From Bacteroides cellulosilyticus DSM 14838 (GTDB taxonomy: Bacteria; Bacteroidota; Bacteroidia; Bacteroidales; Bacteroidaceae): a stretch of DNA of 38,301 nt. Under the pieces are notes generated by a model, which saw only the letters and a list, made by a program, of their open reading frames with translations, searched no databases and was not told where the DNA came from. Where the stretch lies: assembly GCF_000158035.1 (NCBI RefSeq), contig NZ_EQ973491.1:758384-796684 (forward strand), given 5' to 3'. How positions within the stretch are numbered: the first letter of the stretch is position 1; every line of letters begins with the position of its first letter. The position numbers and the translations under genes were made by a program. This document shows, piece after piece, positions 15,811 to 24,043 of this stretch.

Positions 15811-17784
15811 ATGAACGGAAAAAGAATTTTATCAATGCTGCTGTGCCTGGGCGTTATGTTGCTATGGGCGTCTTGCGCAGATTATGAGATAAAAGAAATA
15901 GTGCAGCCGGAAGAGCCGACGGAGTCCGTGGACCCGAATCCGGAACCTGAGACTCCTGCTGAAGCCAAGTTGCCGATATTGCGTGTAGAAGGGCGTTACC
16001 TTAAAAATGAAAAGGGAGAAATAGTCAATCTGCATGGTTTTACGCAGACTTACAGCCCTTTCTTCAATAATAATGCGTGGGGTAACTATGACGTGCAGGC
16101 ATGCCTCAGGTATAATAAGAGCATGGTAGACGGCATTGTGACCGCAGGATGGAAATTCAATTTCGTGCGGATGCACCTCGACCCGTATTGGAGTGATGGC
16201 CCCTCCATGCAGTCCGTGAGATATGAAGGACATGAGCGGTTCTCCGAAACCCGTTTTCGGAAGTATCTTGAAGAGTTGTTTGTGCCGATGGCAGAATACT
16301 TTATTTCTAAGGGAATGTATGTGGTGATGCGTCCGCCTGGGGTTTGTCCGTCTGATGCTCCCTATCAAGGTATAGAAATAGGAGACACTTATCAGCAATT
16401 TTTGCTCAAAGTGTGGGATATTGTCTCGCAACATCCTAAACTGAAAAATAATATGGATGTTATGTTTGAGCTTGCTAATGAACCTGTCAGAATAAAAGGT
16501 ACTGACGGAACATATGGCAGTAGCGGTGACGGTCATTTCAAGAATCTCCAACTCTACTTTCAGGCTATAGTAGACAAGATACGTACTAATTGTCACAACA
16601 TTGTTTGGGTGCCGGGATTATCTTATCAGTCATCCTACGCCGGATATGCTATTCACCGTATCGAAGGAGAGAACATAGGCTTTGCTGTTCACTGCTATCC
16701 CGGTTGGTATGGTAGCGATGCTGAGGAAGACAGCGGCGAAGGAATCGGCTCTTCCACAGGAGGTGGTTATGAAGCTTTTCAGCGGGGTTGGGATGCGCAA
16801 GTAGGTCCTGTGGCGGTTTTTGCTCCTATCATGGTGACTGAAATAGACTGGGCTCCGAAGAAATATGATGCCACTTGGGGTAAAAGTATTACAGGAACGG
16901 CAGGTGCTGAAGGCTTTGGCGCCAACTTCAAATATATAGCCGATAATTCAGGTAATGTTTCCTGGTTGTTTTTCACCACTAGATCCCATGAGCTGGTGGC
17001 ATTTAAGGATGTGCCGGGTGAACCGGGCAACTATACTTTTCTCAATGACCCCGAAGCCTGTCCTTGGGCGATGTACCATTGGTTCAAAGAATATGCTGAT
17101 GGGATAGTAGTGAATGGGGAACTGGAGAAACTGGAGCTGATGGGACAGGAAGGAAATCTTCGTCTGCAAATGGGTGGTACGAATTATCTCAAAGTGAAAG
17201 CTGTTTATTCTGATGGAACGGTACGGATGGTGACTGCGGAAGCGACTGTCAACAGTTCAGATACGAACGTGCTGAAAGTAGAACAGGCAGCCAAATTAGT
17301 AGCTGTGGCACCAGGTGAAGCTACGGTAACCGTTACATATCAATCGGCTGCCGGAGTCAGTAAGCAACTGACATTGCAGGTTACGGTAATTTCTCCTTTC
17401 TCACTGACAGCAGATGTCTTCAATCCTTCTATATGGGAGAAAGGCACGTTCGACGAAAACACCCGCACACTGGTGACGGGACAGTATGGTTTCGGAGGGT
17501 GGCAATATGACAGTGGACTTGATTTGTCGGGATATAAGACTGTGACCGTAGAATTGGGTAATGATAATGAAAGTGGTGTTTCGTTCCGTCTGTTTGATAA
17601 AACCAGTTATTGGAGTGAGCCTGCTACGTATGATTTCGGATCTTCGCGTAAGATTGTAGTGGAGTTGAATAATATGAAAGATAAGAGCGGAAGAAAGATT
17701 GATCCTTCGCATCTTTATATTGCAGGTTTTTGGTCAACAGGTGGAAAACCTATTGTGATAGCTAATGTTTTCTTAGCAAATTAA
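15811..17784 (+). CDS. GH5 endo-xylanase-type lipoprotein with Big_2-like and C-terminal accessory domains
   Basis: About 657 residues. The start at 15811 is preferred because it follows an A-rich stretch and gives a lipobox WASC at Cys 22; an ATG at 15784 in frame is an alternative, and the frame opens at a TTG (15778). After a Pro/Glu-rich linker the GH5 barrel runs from about residue 55 to 415: LHGFTQTYSP, FVRMHLDPYW, acid/base in ELANEP (Glu 224), nucleophile in MVTEIDW (Glu 344), and WLFFTTRSHEL. A bacterial Ig-like (Big_2) domain follows at about 440-535 (LKVEQAAKLVAVAPGEATVTV), then a C-terminal beta-rich domain of about 120 residues with GGWQYDSGLDLSGYKTVTVE, possibly carbohydrate-binding. 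In Bacteroides xylan loci such GH5 enzymes (subfamily 21) are endo-xylanases; the subfamily call is inference. Surface exposure is likely. Confidence 0.9.
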   Translation: MNGKRILSMLLCLGVMLLWASCADYEIKEIVQPEEPTESVDPNPEPETPAEAKLPILRVEGRYLKNEKGEIVNLHGFTQTYSPFFNNNAWGNYDVQACLRYNKSMVDGIVTAGWKFNFVRMHLDPYWSDGPSMQSVRYEGHERFSETRFRKYLEELFVPMAEYFISKGMYVVMRPPGVCPSDAPYQGIEIGDTYQQFLLKVWDIVSQHPKLKNNMDVMFELANEPVRIKGTDGTYGSSGDGHFKNLQLYFQAIVDKIRTNCHNIVWVPGLSYQSSYAGYAIHRIEGENIGFAVHCYPGWYGSDAEEDSGEGIGSSTGGGYEAFQRGWDAQVGPVAVFAPIMVTEIDWAPKKYDATWGKSITGTAGAEGFGANFKYIADNSGNVSWLFFTTRSHELVAFKDVPGEPGNYTFLNDPEACPWAMYHWFKEYADGIVVNGELEKLELMGQEGNLRLQMGGTNYLKVKAVYSDGTVRMVTAEATVNSSDTNVLKVEQAAKLVAVAPGEATVTVTYQSAAGVSKQLTLQVTVISPFSLTADVFNPSIWEKGTFDENTRTLVTGQYGFGGWQYDSGLDLSGYKTVTVELGNDNESGVSFRLFDKTSYWSEPATYDFGSSRKIVVELNNMKDKSGRKIDPSHLYIAGFWSTGGKPIVIANVFLAN

Positions 17785-17790
17785 AAAGAC

Positions 17791-17823
17791 ATATCAACTC
17801 TCATCTTTCCGAGAGTTTGATAT
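17791..17823 (+). terminator. Probable terminator hairpin after the GH5 gene
   Basis: ATATCAACTCTC (17791-17802) pairs with GAGAGTTTGATAT (17811-17823) with one bulged base and an 8-base loop. It lies 7 bases after the GH5 stop. Only a weak T-rich tract (AATTTGTGCATTTT) follows, so efficiency is uncertain. Confidence 0.55.
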
Positions 17824-17825
17824 AA

Positions 17826-17884
17826 TTTGTGCATTTTATAATATCTTTCCTGCATCCTCTGTGAAGAGTGTGCAGGAGCACAAA
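17826..17884. repeat. Nested inverted repeat
   Basis: Three nested arms are visible: TTTGTGC (17826-17832) with GCACAAA (17878-17884), CCTGCA (17849-17854) with TGCAGG (17871-17876), and CTCT (17857-17860) with AGAG (17865-17868). The left side has a 16-base unpaired stretch between the outer and middle arms. It ends one base before the CE1-like fragment starts. It could be an RNA structure or the scar of a rearrangement; neither is shown. Confidence 0.5.
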
Positions 17885-17885
17885 T

Positions 17886-17931
17886 CTGTAATGATGTATA
17901 CACTATCCGGTTATGTACAAAATGCACCTTG
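17886..17931 (+). pseudogene. Fragment of a CE1 esterase gene (signal-peptide region)
   Basis: These 46 bases match 18531-18576 inside the CE1 gene with only three mismatches, in the same orientation and 645 bp upstream. The match covers codons for the end of the signal peptide and the first mature residues (MMYTLSGYVQNAP here, MMYTLSGYAQNAP in the gene). Similarity stops abruptly on both sides: upstream lies a hairpin, downstream the frame runs on for about 17 unrelated codons to a stop. It is best read as the remnant of a duplicated or replaced esterase gene. Confidence 0.75.
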
Positions 17932-18080
17932 TCAATCTCCCCTCAGACCTCATCCGTGCCAGTTCCCAGCCGAAGTATAGTTGTGATCCACAACAAGCAA
18001 TGTAATTTCAGGCAAGTCTGATTTCAAGCGGAATATGTATTTTCATTGACGAGAAGAGTGTGTATGTGATGCGGACAAAT

Positions 18081-18160
18081 ATCTATATATCGGTGACATT
18101 GGATATATAGATACTGCGCATCCGATATATAGATGCGACACGTCCGATATAGAGTGATAG
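18081..18160 (+). repeat. 22-bp tandem repeats (GATATATAG core) with an inverted copy
   Basis: GATATATAGAT begins at 18102 and 18124, and a shorter GATATAGAG at 18146, giving a strict 22-bp period; the last two are preceded by TCC. An inverted copy, ATCTATATATCGG, lies at 18081-18093. The array ends just before the ATGTARY ladder starts at 18171. A single GATATATAG stands upstream of xusA at 355, exactly as far from its ATGTAAC (46 bp) as 18146 is from the one at 18192. This looks like a second protein-binding element of the same regulatory module. Confidence 0.6.
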
Positions 18161-18170
18161 AAGGGCTACG

Positions 18171-18239
18171 ATGTAATACTCCTACAAGAAAATGTAACGT
18201 GAATATGAAAGATGTAACATAGGTGAATAACTATGTAGC
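18171..18239 (+). promoter_or_regulatory. Operator ladder of four ATGTARY half-sites upstream of the CE1 operon
   Basis: ATGTAAT (18171), ATGTAAC (18192), ATGTAAC (18212) and ATGTAGC (18233) follow each other at 21, 20 and 21 bp. This is the better-preserved of the two ladders in the window; the other is upstream of xusA. An inverted half-site GTTACAT lies at 18270-18276 and overlaps the -33 box. The AraC-type domain of the HTCS at 24044-28156 is the inferred binder. Confidence 0.7.
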
Positions 18240-18275
18240 ATGAAAATGTGGATTATATTACTTCGATCTGTTACA

Positions 18276-18309
18276 TTTGAAACCGAAAAGATTTCTGAGA
18301 TTATAATTG
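18276..18309 (+). promoter_or_regulatory. Candidate promoter of the CE1-GH95-GH8 operon
   Basis: TTTG at 18276-18279 (in TACATTTG) is followed after 22 bases by TATAATTG (18302-18309), one base off TAnnTTTG. The distances from the last half-site to the two boxes (43 and 69 bp) are identical to those upstream of xusA. The leader would be about 190 nt. A second, consensus-perfect -7 box lies closer to the gene at 18454. Confidence 0.5.
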
Positions 18310-18317
18310 AATATAAA

Positions 18318-18377
18318 ATGAAGAATAGCATGAAAAACATGAATCTTTTGTTCACTTTGCTGATGGGGGTGTTTTGA
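18318..18377 (+). other. 19-codon leader reading frame resembling a signal peptide
   Basis: An ATG at 18318, a few bases after the predicted transcription start, opens a frame encoding MKNSMKNMNLLFTLLMGVF and then TGA at 18375. A basic N-terminus followed by a hydrophobic stretch is signal-peptide-like. It is either a short leader peptide, the stump of a decayed exported protein, or chance. Confidence 0.3.
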
Positions 18378-18453
18378 GCTTGGGACTGTAATATTTATCT
18401 AATATTGATATTCAAATATCTGAAATCGTAAAGCGGTGATCAGATTCATGCCT

Positions 18454-18461
18454 TATTTTTG
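18454..18461 (+). promoter_or_regulatory. Alternative -7 box upstream of the CE1 gene
   Basis: TATTTTTG followed by C matches the Bacteroides -7 consensus TAnnTTTGY exactly, 41 bases before the CE1 start codon. No TTTG stands 19-21 bases upstream, so it would need an activator or be weak. It competes with the boxes at 18276-18309 as the true promoter. Confidence 0.4.
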
Positions 18462-18502
18462 CAGATACAAATGAATTGTCTGATAAACTTTAAATAAAAG
18501 AT

Positions 18503-19387
18503 ATGATGAAGAAGATAATTGTATGGTTGGCTGTAATGATGTATACATTGTCCGGTTATGCACAAAATGCACCTTGGAATTTCCAGAGTAAAGTAGTCAC
18601 GGATACTCTTTTCAGTAAAGTGTTAAATTCAAAGCGTGCTTATACCGTTTTTCTGCCAAAGAGTTTTGAACAGAATAAAGAGAAAAAATATCCGGTCCTG
18701 TATCTTTTGCATGGTATGTGGGAGACCAATCCTGTCTGGGCCGAGCGTGGACATGTAAAAGATGTGATGGATCGCCTTGTAGCCAGTGGAGAAGCATGTG
18801 AGATGATTATTGTTACTCCGAATGCCGGTGGTAATATACATATGGAATGGAACGGATATTTTGATATGCCTGGTTGGAAATATGAGACATTCTTTTATAC
18901 GGAATTCTTGCCCTATATAGAGAAAGAATACAGGGTGATAGGCGATAGGCTGCATCGTGCCATTGCCGGCTTGTCGATGGGAGGTGGCGGAGCTACTAAT
19001 TATGGCCAGCGCCATAGTGATATGTTTTGTGCAGTCTATGCGATGAGTGCTCTGATGTCTATTCCTGAGCAAGGAGCAGTGTCTGCTGATGATCCGAATT
19101 CTAAAATAGCGATACTGACTCGTAGTGTTATTGAAAATAGCTGTGTGAAATATGTGACCGAGGCCGATGAGAACCGTAAGGTTGATTTACGTAATGTTGC
19201 CTGGTTTGTAGATTGTGGGGATGATGATTTCCTGCTTGATCGTAATATAGAGTTCTATCAAGCAATGCGTAATGCCGGTATACCTTGCCAGTTCAGGGTG
19301 CGCGATGGAGGACATGATTGGGAATATTGGCACTCGGCTCTTTATCAGTGTTTACCTTTCGTAACCCGGATATTTGGTAAGGAATGA
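18503..19387 (+). CDS. CE1-family esterase (feruloyl or acetyl xylan esterase)
   Basis: A 294-residue exported alpha/beta hydrolase that would remove ferulate or acetate ester side groups from xylan or its oligosaccharides. The signal peptide ends near residue 20 (SGYA-QNAP), with no lipobox, so a periplasmic location is likely. The oxyanion region YPVLYLLHGMWE is followed by the nucleophile elbow GLSMGGGG (Ser 158), the acid in WFVDCGDDD (about 240-242) and the catalytic His in GGHDWEYW (His 271). Size and motif order match the esterase D-like/CE1 family. It leads an operon with the CE6-like/GH95 fusion 33 bases downstream. Ferulate versus acetate cannot be decided from sequence. A 46-bp piece of its 5' region is repeated at 17886-17931. 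Confidence 0.9.
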   Translation: MMKKIIVWLAVMMYTLSGYAQNAPWNFQSKVVTDTLFSKVLNSKRAYTVFLPKSFEQNKEKKYPVLYLLHGMWETNPVWAERGHVKDVMDRLVASGEACEMIIVTPNAGGNIHMEWNGYFDMPGWKYETFFYTEFLPYIEKEYRVIGDRLHRAIAGLSMGGGGATNYGQRHSDMFCAVYAMSALMSIPEQGAVSADDPNSKIAILTRSVIENSCVKYVTEADENRKVDLRNVAWFVDCGDDDFLLDRNIEFYQAMRNAGIPCQFRVRDGGHDWEYWHSALYQCLPFVTRIFGKE

Positions 19388-19420
19388 ATATACATATAAA
19401 CAAACAATAATAGACAGATT

Positions 19421-22400
19421 ATGAGAACATTTGTATTTACATGCTTGCTTCTTTTAGGCATGACGACATTTGCACAGGACGCGAATTTCCATATCTATCT
19501 GTGTTTGGGACAATCGAACATGGAAGGAAATGCAAAGGTAGAAGAACAGGATACAGTGGCAGTTGACAGTCGCTTTCAGGTATTAGCGGCTGTCGATTGT
19601 CCTAATTTGGGGAGGACCAAAGGGAATTGGTATAAGGCGGTTCCTCCTTTGGCTCGTTGCTATACGGGCTTGACCCCGGGAGATTATTTCGGCCGGGCTA
19701 TGGTGGCTAATCTTCCATCTAATGTGCGGGTAGGAATTATCAATGTTGCCGTAGGCGGTTGTAGGATAGAACTGTTTGACAAGGATAACTATCAATCCTA
19801 TGTAGAAACTTCTCCGGACTGGCTGAAGAATATGGTAAAGGAATATGGCGGCAATCCTTATGCGCGTTTGGTTGAGATGGCAAAGCTTGCTCAAAAAGAC
19901 GGAGTGATTAAAGGTATTCTGTTACATCAGGGAGAGTCGAATACAAATGATAAAGACTGGCCCTTAAAAGTAAAGGGAGTGTATGATAATCTTTTGAACG
20001 ATTTAGGATTATCTGCCGCTAATGTGCCTTTGCTGGCAGGTGAGGTGGTACATGCAGATCAGAATGGCGTTTGTGCCAGCATGAATACAATCATCGACAG
20101 CTTGCCACAGGTGATTCCTACTGCACACGTGATATCTTCTGCCGGTTGTCCGGCTGCATTCGATAATCTTCATTTTACAGCTGAAGGATATCGGATGCTA
20201 GGAGCTCGCTATGCTGCTAAAATGCTTTCTATTTTAGGATATGGAGATTGGACGTCTGCTCAGAATATGAAGTTATGGTATAATCGTCCGGCACAAGATT
20301 GGTTGGAAGCCTTGCCATTAGGTAATTCCCGTTTGGGGGCTATGGTATTTGGCGGAACTGCCCGTGAAGAATTGCAACTCAATGAAGAGACGTTCTGGGC
20401 TGGTGGACCGTACAATAATAATAATCCTAAAGGGTTGCAGGTATTACCTGAAATACGTCGCCTTATTTTTGAAGGCAAAACTTTGGAGGCGCAGAAACTC
20501 ATTGATGAGAATTATATGACGCCTCAGCATGGTATGCGTTATTTGACGCTGGGAAGTCTTTTCCTGAATTTCCCCGGGCATGAAAATCCTTCTGAATATT
20601 ATCGGGATCTGAATCTGGAGAATGCTACTGCTACAACACGTTATGAAGTGGATGGAGTGAAGTTTGTCCGTACGGCATTTGCCTCTTTGAGTGATGATGT
20701 GATTATTGTACGTATTCAGGCGGATAAAGCAAAGGCCTTGAATTTTGCTGTATCATACAGCAGTCCGCTGAAATCAGATGTACAAGTAAAGGGGGGTAAG
20801 CTGATTATCTCTTGTCAGGGAGCTGAACATGAAGGAATTCCTGCTGCTATGCGTGCCGAATGTCAAGTACAGGTGAGAACAGATGGTAAAGTGAGTAAGG
20901 AAGAAAGCACACTTGCCGTGAATGGGGCTACTGAAGCTACCTTGTACATTTCAGCAGCTACTAATTTTGTGAATTATCATGATGTCAGTGCGAACGAGTC
21001 AAAACGTGCAGCTACTTATTTGCAGAAAGCCACCCGCATTCCTTACGAACAGGCTTTGAAGAGTCATATCGCCTCTTATCGCAAGCAATATGACCGTGTG
21101 TCCTTGACTTTAGAAAGTACCGGAGTTTCCGCTTTGGAGACACCTGTCCGTGTGCAACGTTTTATGGAAGGGAATGATATGGCGATGGCAGCTTTGATGT
21201 TCCAATATGGTCGTTATCTGCTGATTTCTTCTTCGCAACCCGGTGGTCAGCCTGCCAATCTTCAAGGTATTTGGAATCATAGTCCATATGCTCCCTGGGA
21301 TAGTAAATATACGGTTAATATCAATGCGGAGATGAATTATTGGCCTGCTGAAGTGACCAATTTGAGTGAGACACATGAACCTCTCTTTGATATGGTGACT
21401 GACTTGGCAGTTACAGGCAGTGAGACTGCTAAAGTTCTTTATGATGCTAAAGGTTGGGTGGCACATCATAATACGGATATATGGCGTGCCTGCGGACCGG
21501 TGGATGCTGCATACTTCGGCATGTGGCCTAATGGAGGTGCCTGGCTGGCACAGCATCTGTGGCAGCATTATCTGTTTACCGGTGACAAAGAGTTTCTAAG
21601 GAAGTATTATCCGCTGTTGAAGGGAACTGCTGATTTTTATTTAAGTCATTTAGTGGAACATCCGAAGTATAAATGGATGGTTACAGTACCTTCCATGTCT
21701 CCTGAACATGGTTATCGGGGTTCACAAACAACGATTACGGCAGGTTGTACAATGGATAATCAGATTGCTTTTGATGCTTTGTACAATACACTTCAGGCCA
21801 GTCGTATCTTGGGTGGAGATAAACAGTATGAGGATTCTTTGCAGGTAATGCTGAGTAAGTTGCCGCCAATGCAGATTGGGAAACATAACCAATTGCAGGA
21901 ATGGTTAATTGATGCTGATAATCCGCTGGATGACCATCGGCATATTTCGCACTTATATGGCTTATATCCCAGTAATCAGATTTCTCCGACTACAAATCCG
22001 GAGTTATTTCAAGCTGCCCGGAATACTTTGATACAGCGTGGAGATATGGCTACCGGTTGGAGCATTGGGTGGAAGATTAATTTCTGGGCGCGTATGTTGG
22101 ATGGCAATCATGCTTATAAGATTATACAGAATATGCTTCATCTTTTGCCTAATGATAAAGTTCAAAAAGAATATCCTGAGGGACGTACTTATCCTAATTT
22201 ATTTGATGCCCATCCACCTTTCCAGATCGATGGAAACTTTGGTTATACGGCAGGAGTTGCAGAAATGTTGTTGCAAAGCCATGATGGTGCAGTACACTTA
22301 TTGCCTGCACTGCCTGAAGCATGGAAAAAAGGAAGTGTGAAAGGCCTTGTTGCCCGTGGTGGTTTTGTGGTGGATATGGAATGGGATGGCGTTCAACTGA

Positions 22401-22645
22401 AAAAGGCGAAGATACATTCTCGTTTGGGCGGGGTACTACGTATCCGTTCTTATGTTCCTTTAAAGGGAAAAGGAGTGAAAGTGGCAGACGGTGCTTGCCC
22501 GAATCCTCTTTATGCATCGGCAGTTATAAAAGAACCGGTAGTTTCAAAACTGATAAATCCTCAGGTGCCGGTCCTTTATCGTACTTACGAATATGACATT
22601 GTTACCCAGCCAGGAGAAGACTATTCGCTGGAGCGTAGTATGTAA
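19421..22645 (+). CDS. Two-enzyme fusion: CE6-like SGNH acetylesterase + GH95 alpha-L-galactosidase/fucosidase
   Basis: A 1074-residue exported enzyme with two catalytic parts. After a signal peptide (TTFA-QDAN, about 18 residues), residues 20-280 are an SGNH-type carbohydrate esterase (CE6/DUF303-like): GQSNMEG with Ser 32, ILLHQGESN, and DNLHFTAEG with Asp 248 and His 251. Residues about 285-1070 are a full GH95: [20 protein letters not shown], the Asn pair in NINAEMNYW (633, 635), the acid in PSMSPEHGY (Glu 762) and the Asp in FQIDGNFG (Asp 937). GH95 enzymes are alpha-L-fucosidases or alpha-L-galactosidases. In complex xylan loci a GH95 removes L-galactose caps, and this is the more likely substrate here. 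The fusion suggests an acetylated side chain treated by both domains. It lies between CE1 and GH8 genes. Confidence 0.93.
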   Translation: MRTFVFTCLLLLGMTTFAQDANFHIYLCLGQSNMEGNAKVEEQDTVAVDSRFQVLAAVDCPNLGRTKGNWYKAVPPLARCYTGLTPGDYFGRAMVANLPSNVRVGIINVAVGGCRIELFDKDNYQSYVETSPDWLKNMVKEYGGNPYARLVEMAKLAQKDGVIKGILLHQGESNTNDKDWPLKVKGVYDNLLNDLGLSAANVPLLAGEVVHADQNGVCASMNTIIDSLPQVIPTAHVISSAGCPAAFDNLHFTAEGYRMLGARYAAKMLSILGYGDWTSAQNMKLWYNRPAQDWLEALPLGNSRLGAMVFGGTAREELQLNEETFWAGGPYNNNNPKGLQVLPEIRRLIFEGKTLEAQKLIDENYMTPQHGMRYLTLGSLFLNFPGHENPSEYYRDLNLENATATTRYEVDGVKFVRTAFASLSDDVIIVRIQADKAKALNFAVSYSSPLKSDVQVKGGKLIISCQGAEHEGIPAAMRAECQVQVRTDGKVSKEESTLAVNGATEATLYISAATNFVNYHDVSANESKRAATYLQKATRIPYEQALKSHIASYRKQYDRVSLTLESTGVSALETPVRVQRFMEGNDMAMAALMFQYGRYLLISSSQPGGQPANLQGIWNHSPYAPWDSKYTVNINAEMNYWPAEVTNLSETHEPLFDMVTDLAVTGSETAKVLYDAKGWVAHHNTDIWRACGPVDAAYFGMWPNGGAWLAQHLWQHYLFTGDKEFLRKYYPLLKGTADFYLSHLVEHPKYKWMVTVPSMSPEHGYRGSQTTITAGCTMDNQIAFDALYNTLQASRILGGDKQYEDSLQVMLSKLPPMQIGKHNQLQEWLIDADNPLDDHRHISHLYGLYPSNQISPTTNPELFQAARNTLIQRGDMATGWSIGWKINFWARMLDGNHAYKIIQNMLHLLPNDKVQKEYPEGRTYPNLFDAHPPFQIDGNFGYTAGVAEMLLQSHDGAVHLLPALPEAWKKGSVKGLVARGGFVVDMEWDGVQLKKAKIHSRLGGVLRIRSYVPLKGKGVKVADGACPNPLYASAVIKEPVVSKLINPQVPVLYRTYEYDIVTQPGEDYSLERSM

Positions 22646-22686
22646 TGATATTAGCAGTCTATTAATTGTGACAAAACCTTGGAGTG

Positions 22687-23940
22687 ATGAAACTTACGAC
22701 TTTATTTGCGGTTAGTGTCAGCCTGATACTTTCCGGCTTTTGTTCACTTGGAGTTCAGGCTCATCCTGTTCAGGAAAACAGCAGTGGGGACCCGATTCCT
22801 GCAGGAGCTTACTATACTGATAACTATCGGAATTTGTTTAATGAGTATTTAGGTATTTCTCAGCAACAAACCGACCGGAAAATGGAGCAAATCTGGAATC
22901 ATTTCTTTGTGAATGAAAAAACAAAGGTTTACTATGAGAGTGATGACAATACTGCCTATATTTATGATACAGGGAATCAGGATGTACGTACAGAAGGAAT
23001 GTCCTATGGAATGATGATATGTGTACAGTTGGATAAGCAGGCGGAATTCGATAAGTTATGGCGGTGGGCCAAGAAATACATGCTATATACTTCGGGCAAA
23101 TGGTCGGGATATTATGCCTGGCACTGTACACCTCATGGCGTTAAAATAGGTAAGGAGCCGAGTTGCGCTTCTGATGGTGAAATTTATTTTATAACTTCTT
23201 TATTCTTTGCTTCTCACCGTTGGGGGAATGGCGGAGCATATGACTATAATCAGGAAGCTCAGAAAATCTTGAAAGATGTTATGTCTAAAGATGGTTCCCA
23301 AGGCGTTTATAACCTGTTCAATACTGAGAGTAAACTCGTTACATTTGTACCGGAAAAGGTCTATTATAACTATACGGACCCTTCTTATAATCTGCCTGCT
23401 TTCTTTGAACTTTGGGCTTTGTGGTCTGACACTAATAAGGAATTCTGGAAGCAAACGCCTGATGCAGCCCGTCGCTTGTTGGCTGATGCATCGCATAAAA
23501 AGACGGGATTGTTTCCTGATTATTCTGCATTCGATGGCACTCCTTGGAAAACTAAGAATTGGGGGTATGATACAAGAAGATACCAGTTTGATGCTCTCCG
23601 TTGTGCCATGAATGTTGGTATGGATTATTATTGGTTTGGGAAAGATGCTGCTAACCAGACAGAGATGATGAGTCGATTGCTTAACTTTTTCAAGCAAGAT
23701 AATTTTACGCACGAATATTTTAATGTGGATGGTTCAGCACCTGCCGGTAATTATTCAACAGGTATGATCGGTGCAAATGCTGTAGGAGCCTTTGCTCTGA
23801 ATGACAAGGATCTGGCGAAAGAATGTATACAGAAATTGTGGGATGAACCATTACCTACGGGGAAATTCCGTTACTATAGCGGTATGGTATATATGATGTC
23901 TATGCTGCATGTCAGTGGAAACTTCCGGATTATCAAGTAG
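22687..23940 (+). CDS. GH8 reducing-end xylose-releasing exo-oligoxylanase (Rex type)
   Basis: A 417-residue exported glycoside hydrolase that would trim single xylose units from the reducing end of xylo-oligosaccharides. The ATG at 22687 is preferred to the GTG one codon upstream. The signal peptide is about 25 residues (GVQA-HPVQ). GH8 motifs are DVRTEGMSYGMM with the acid Glu 103, and CASDGEIYF with Asp 163, followed by FPDYSAFDG. The N-terminal YRNLFNEYLGIS...KMEQIWNHFF is typical of Rex enzymes rather than endo-acting GH8 cellulases or chitosanases. It is last in the operon, 41 bases after the GH95 fusion, and is followed by a terminator. The exo-type specificity is inferred from overall similarity. 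Confidence 0.9.
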   Translation: MKLTTLFAVSVSLILSGFCSLGVQAHPVQENSSGDPIPAGAYYTDNYRNLFNEYLGISQQQTDRKMEQIWNHFFVNEKTKVYYESDDNTAYIYDTGNQDVRTEGMSYGMMICVQLDKQAEFDKLWRWAKKYMLYTSGKWSGYYAWHCTPHGVKIGKEPSCASDGEIYFITSLFFASHRWGNGGAYDYNQEAQKILKDVMSKDGSQGVYNLFNTESKLVTFVPEKVYYNYTDPSYNLPAFFELWALWSDTNKEFWKQTPDAARRLLADASHKKTGLFPDYSAFDGTPWKTKNWGYDTRRYQFDALRCAMNVGMDYYWFGKDAANQTEMMSRLLNFFKQDNFTHEYFNVDGSAPAGNYSTGMIGANAVGAFALNDKDLAKECIQKLWDEPLPTGKFRYYSGMVYMMSMLHVSGNFRIIK

Positions 23941-23992
23941 TTTGGTGAATGGAAAGTGTAAAAGTAGTATAAGCGTAATATATTGATATAAT

Positions 23993-24041
23993 AAAGAAAG
24001 CCAGCTAATTGTCATGAATTAGTTGGCTTTCTTTTTGTTTT
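23993..24041. terminator. Bidirectional terminator between GH8 and HTCS genes
   Basis: An 18-bp stem (23993-24010 with 24017-24034, one G-T wobble, 6-base loop) begins with AAAGAAAGCC and ends with GGCTTTCTTT, followed by TTGTTTTGTTT. The A-rich left flank gives a T-tract on the other strand, so it can serve both the GH8 operon and the convergent HTCS gene, whose stop codon is a few bases away. Confidence 0.88.
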
Positions 24042-24043
24042 GT

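Larger units (their letters stand above)
17785..18502. other. Gene-free 718-bp region between the GH5 and CE1 genes
   Basis: This region has no full gene but is dense in signals, which are listed individually: a terminator hairpin (17791-17823), a nested hairpin (17826-17884), a 46-bp copy of part of the CE1 gene (17886-17931), 22-bp tandem repeats with an inverted copy (18081-18160), an operator ladder (18171-18239), promoter boxes (18276-18309 and 18454-18461) and a 19-codon leader reading frame (18318-18377). Stretch 17932-18080 shows stop codons in the frames examined and no homology I can name; it may be debris of a lost gene. Confidence 0.7.

Noticed and set aside
15862..16596. 244-codon open frame on the minus strand
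   Set aside because: Antisense to the GH5 catalytic domain; no start context, signal or motif.
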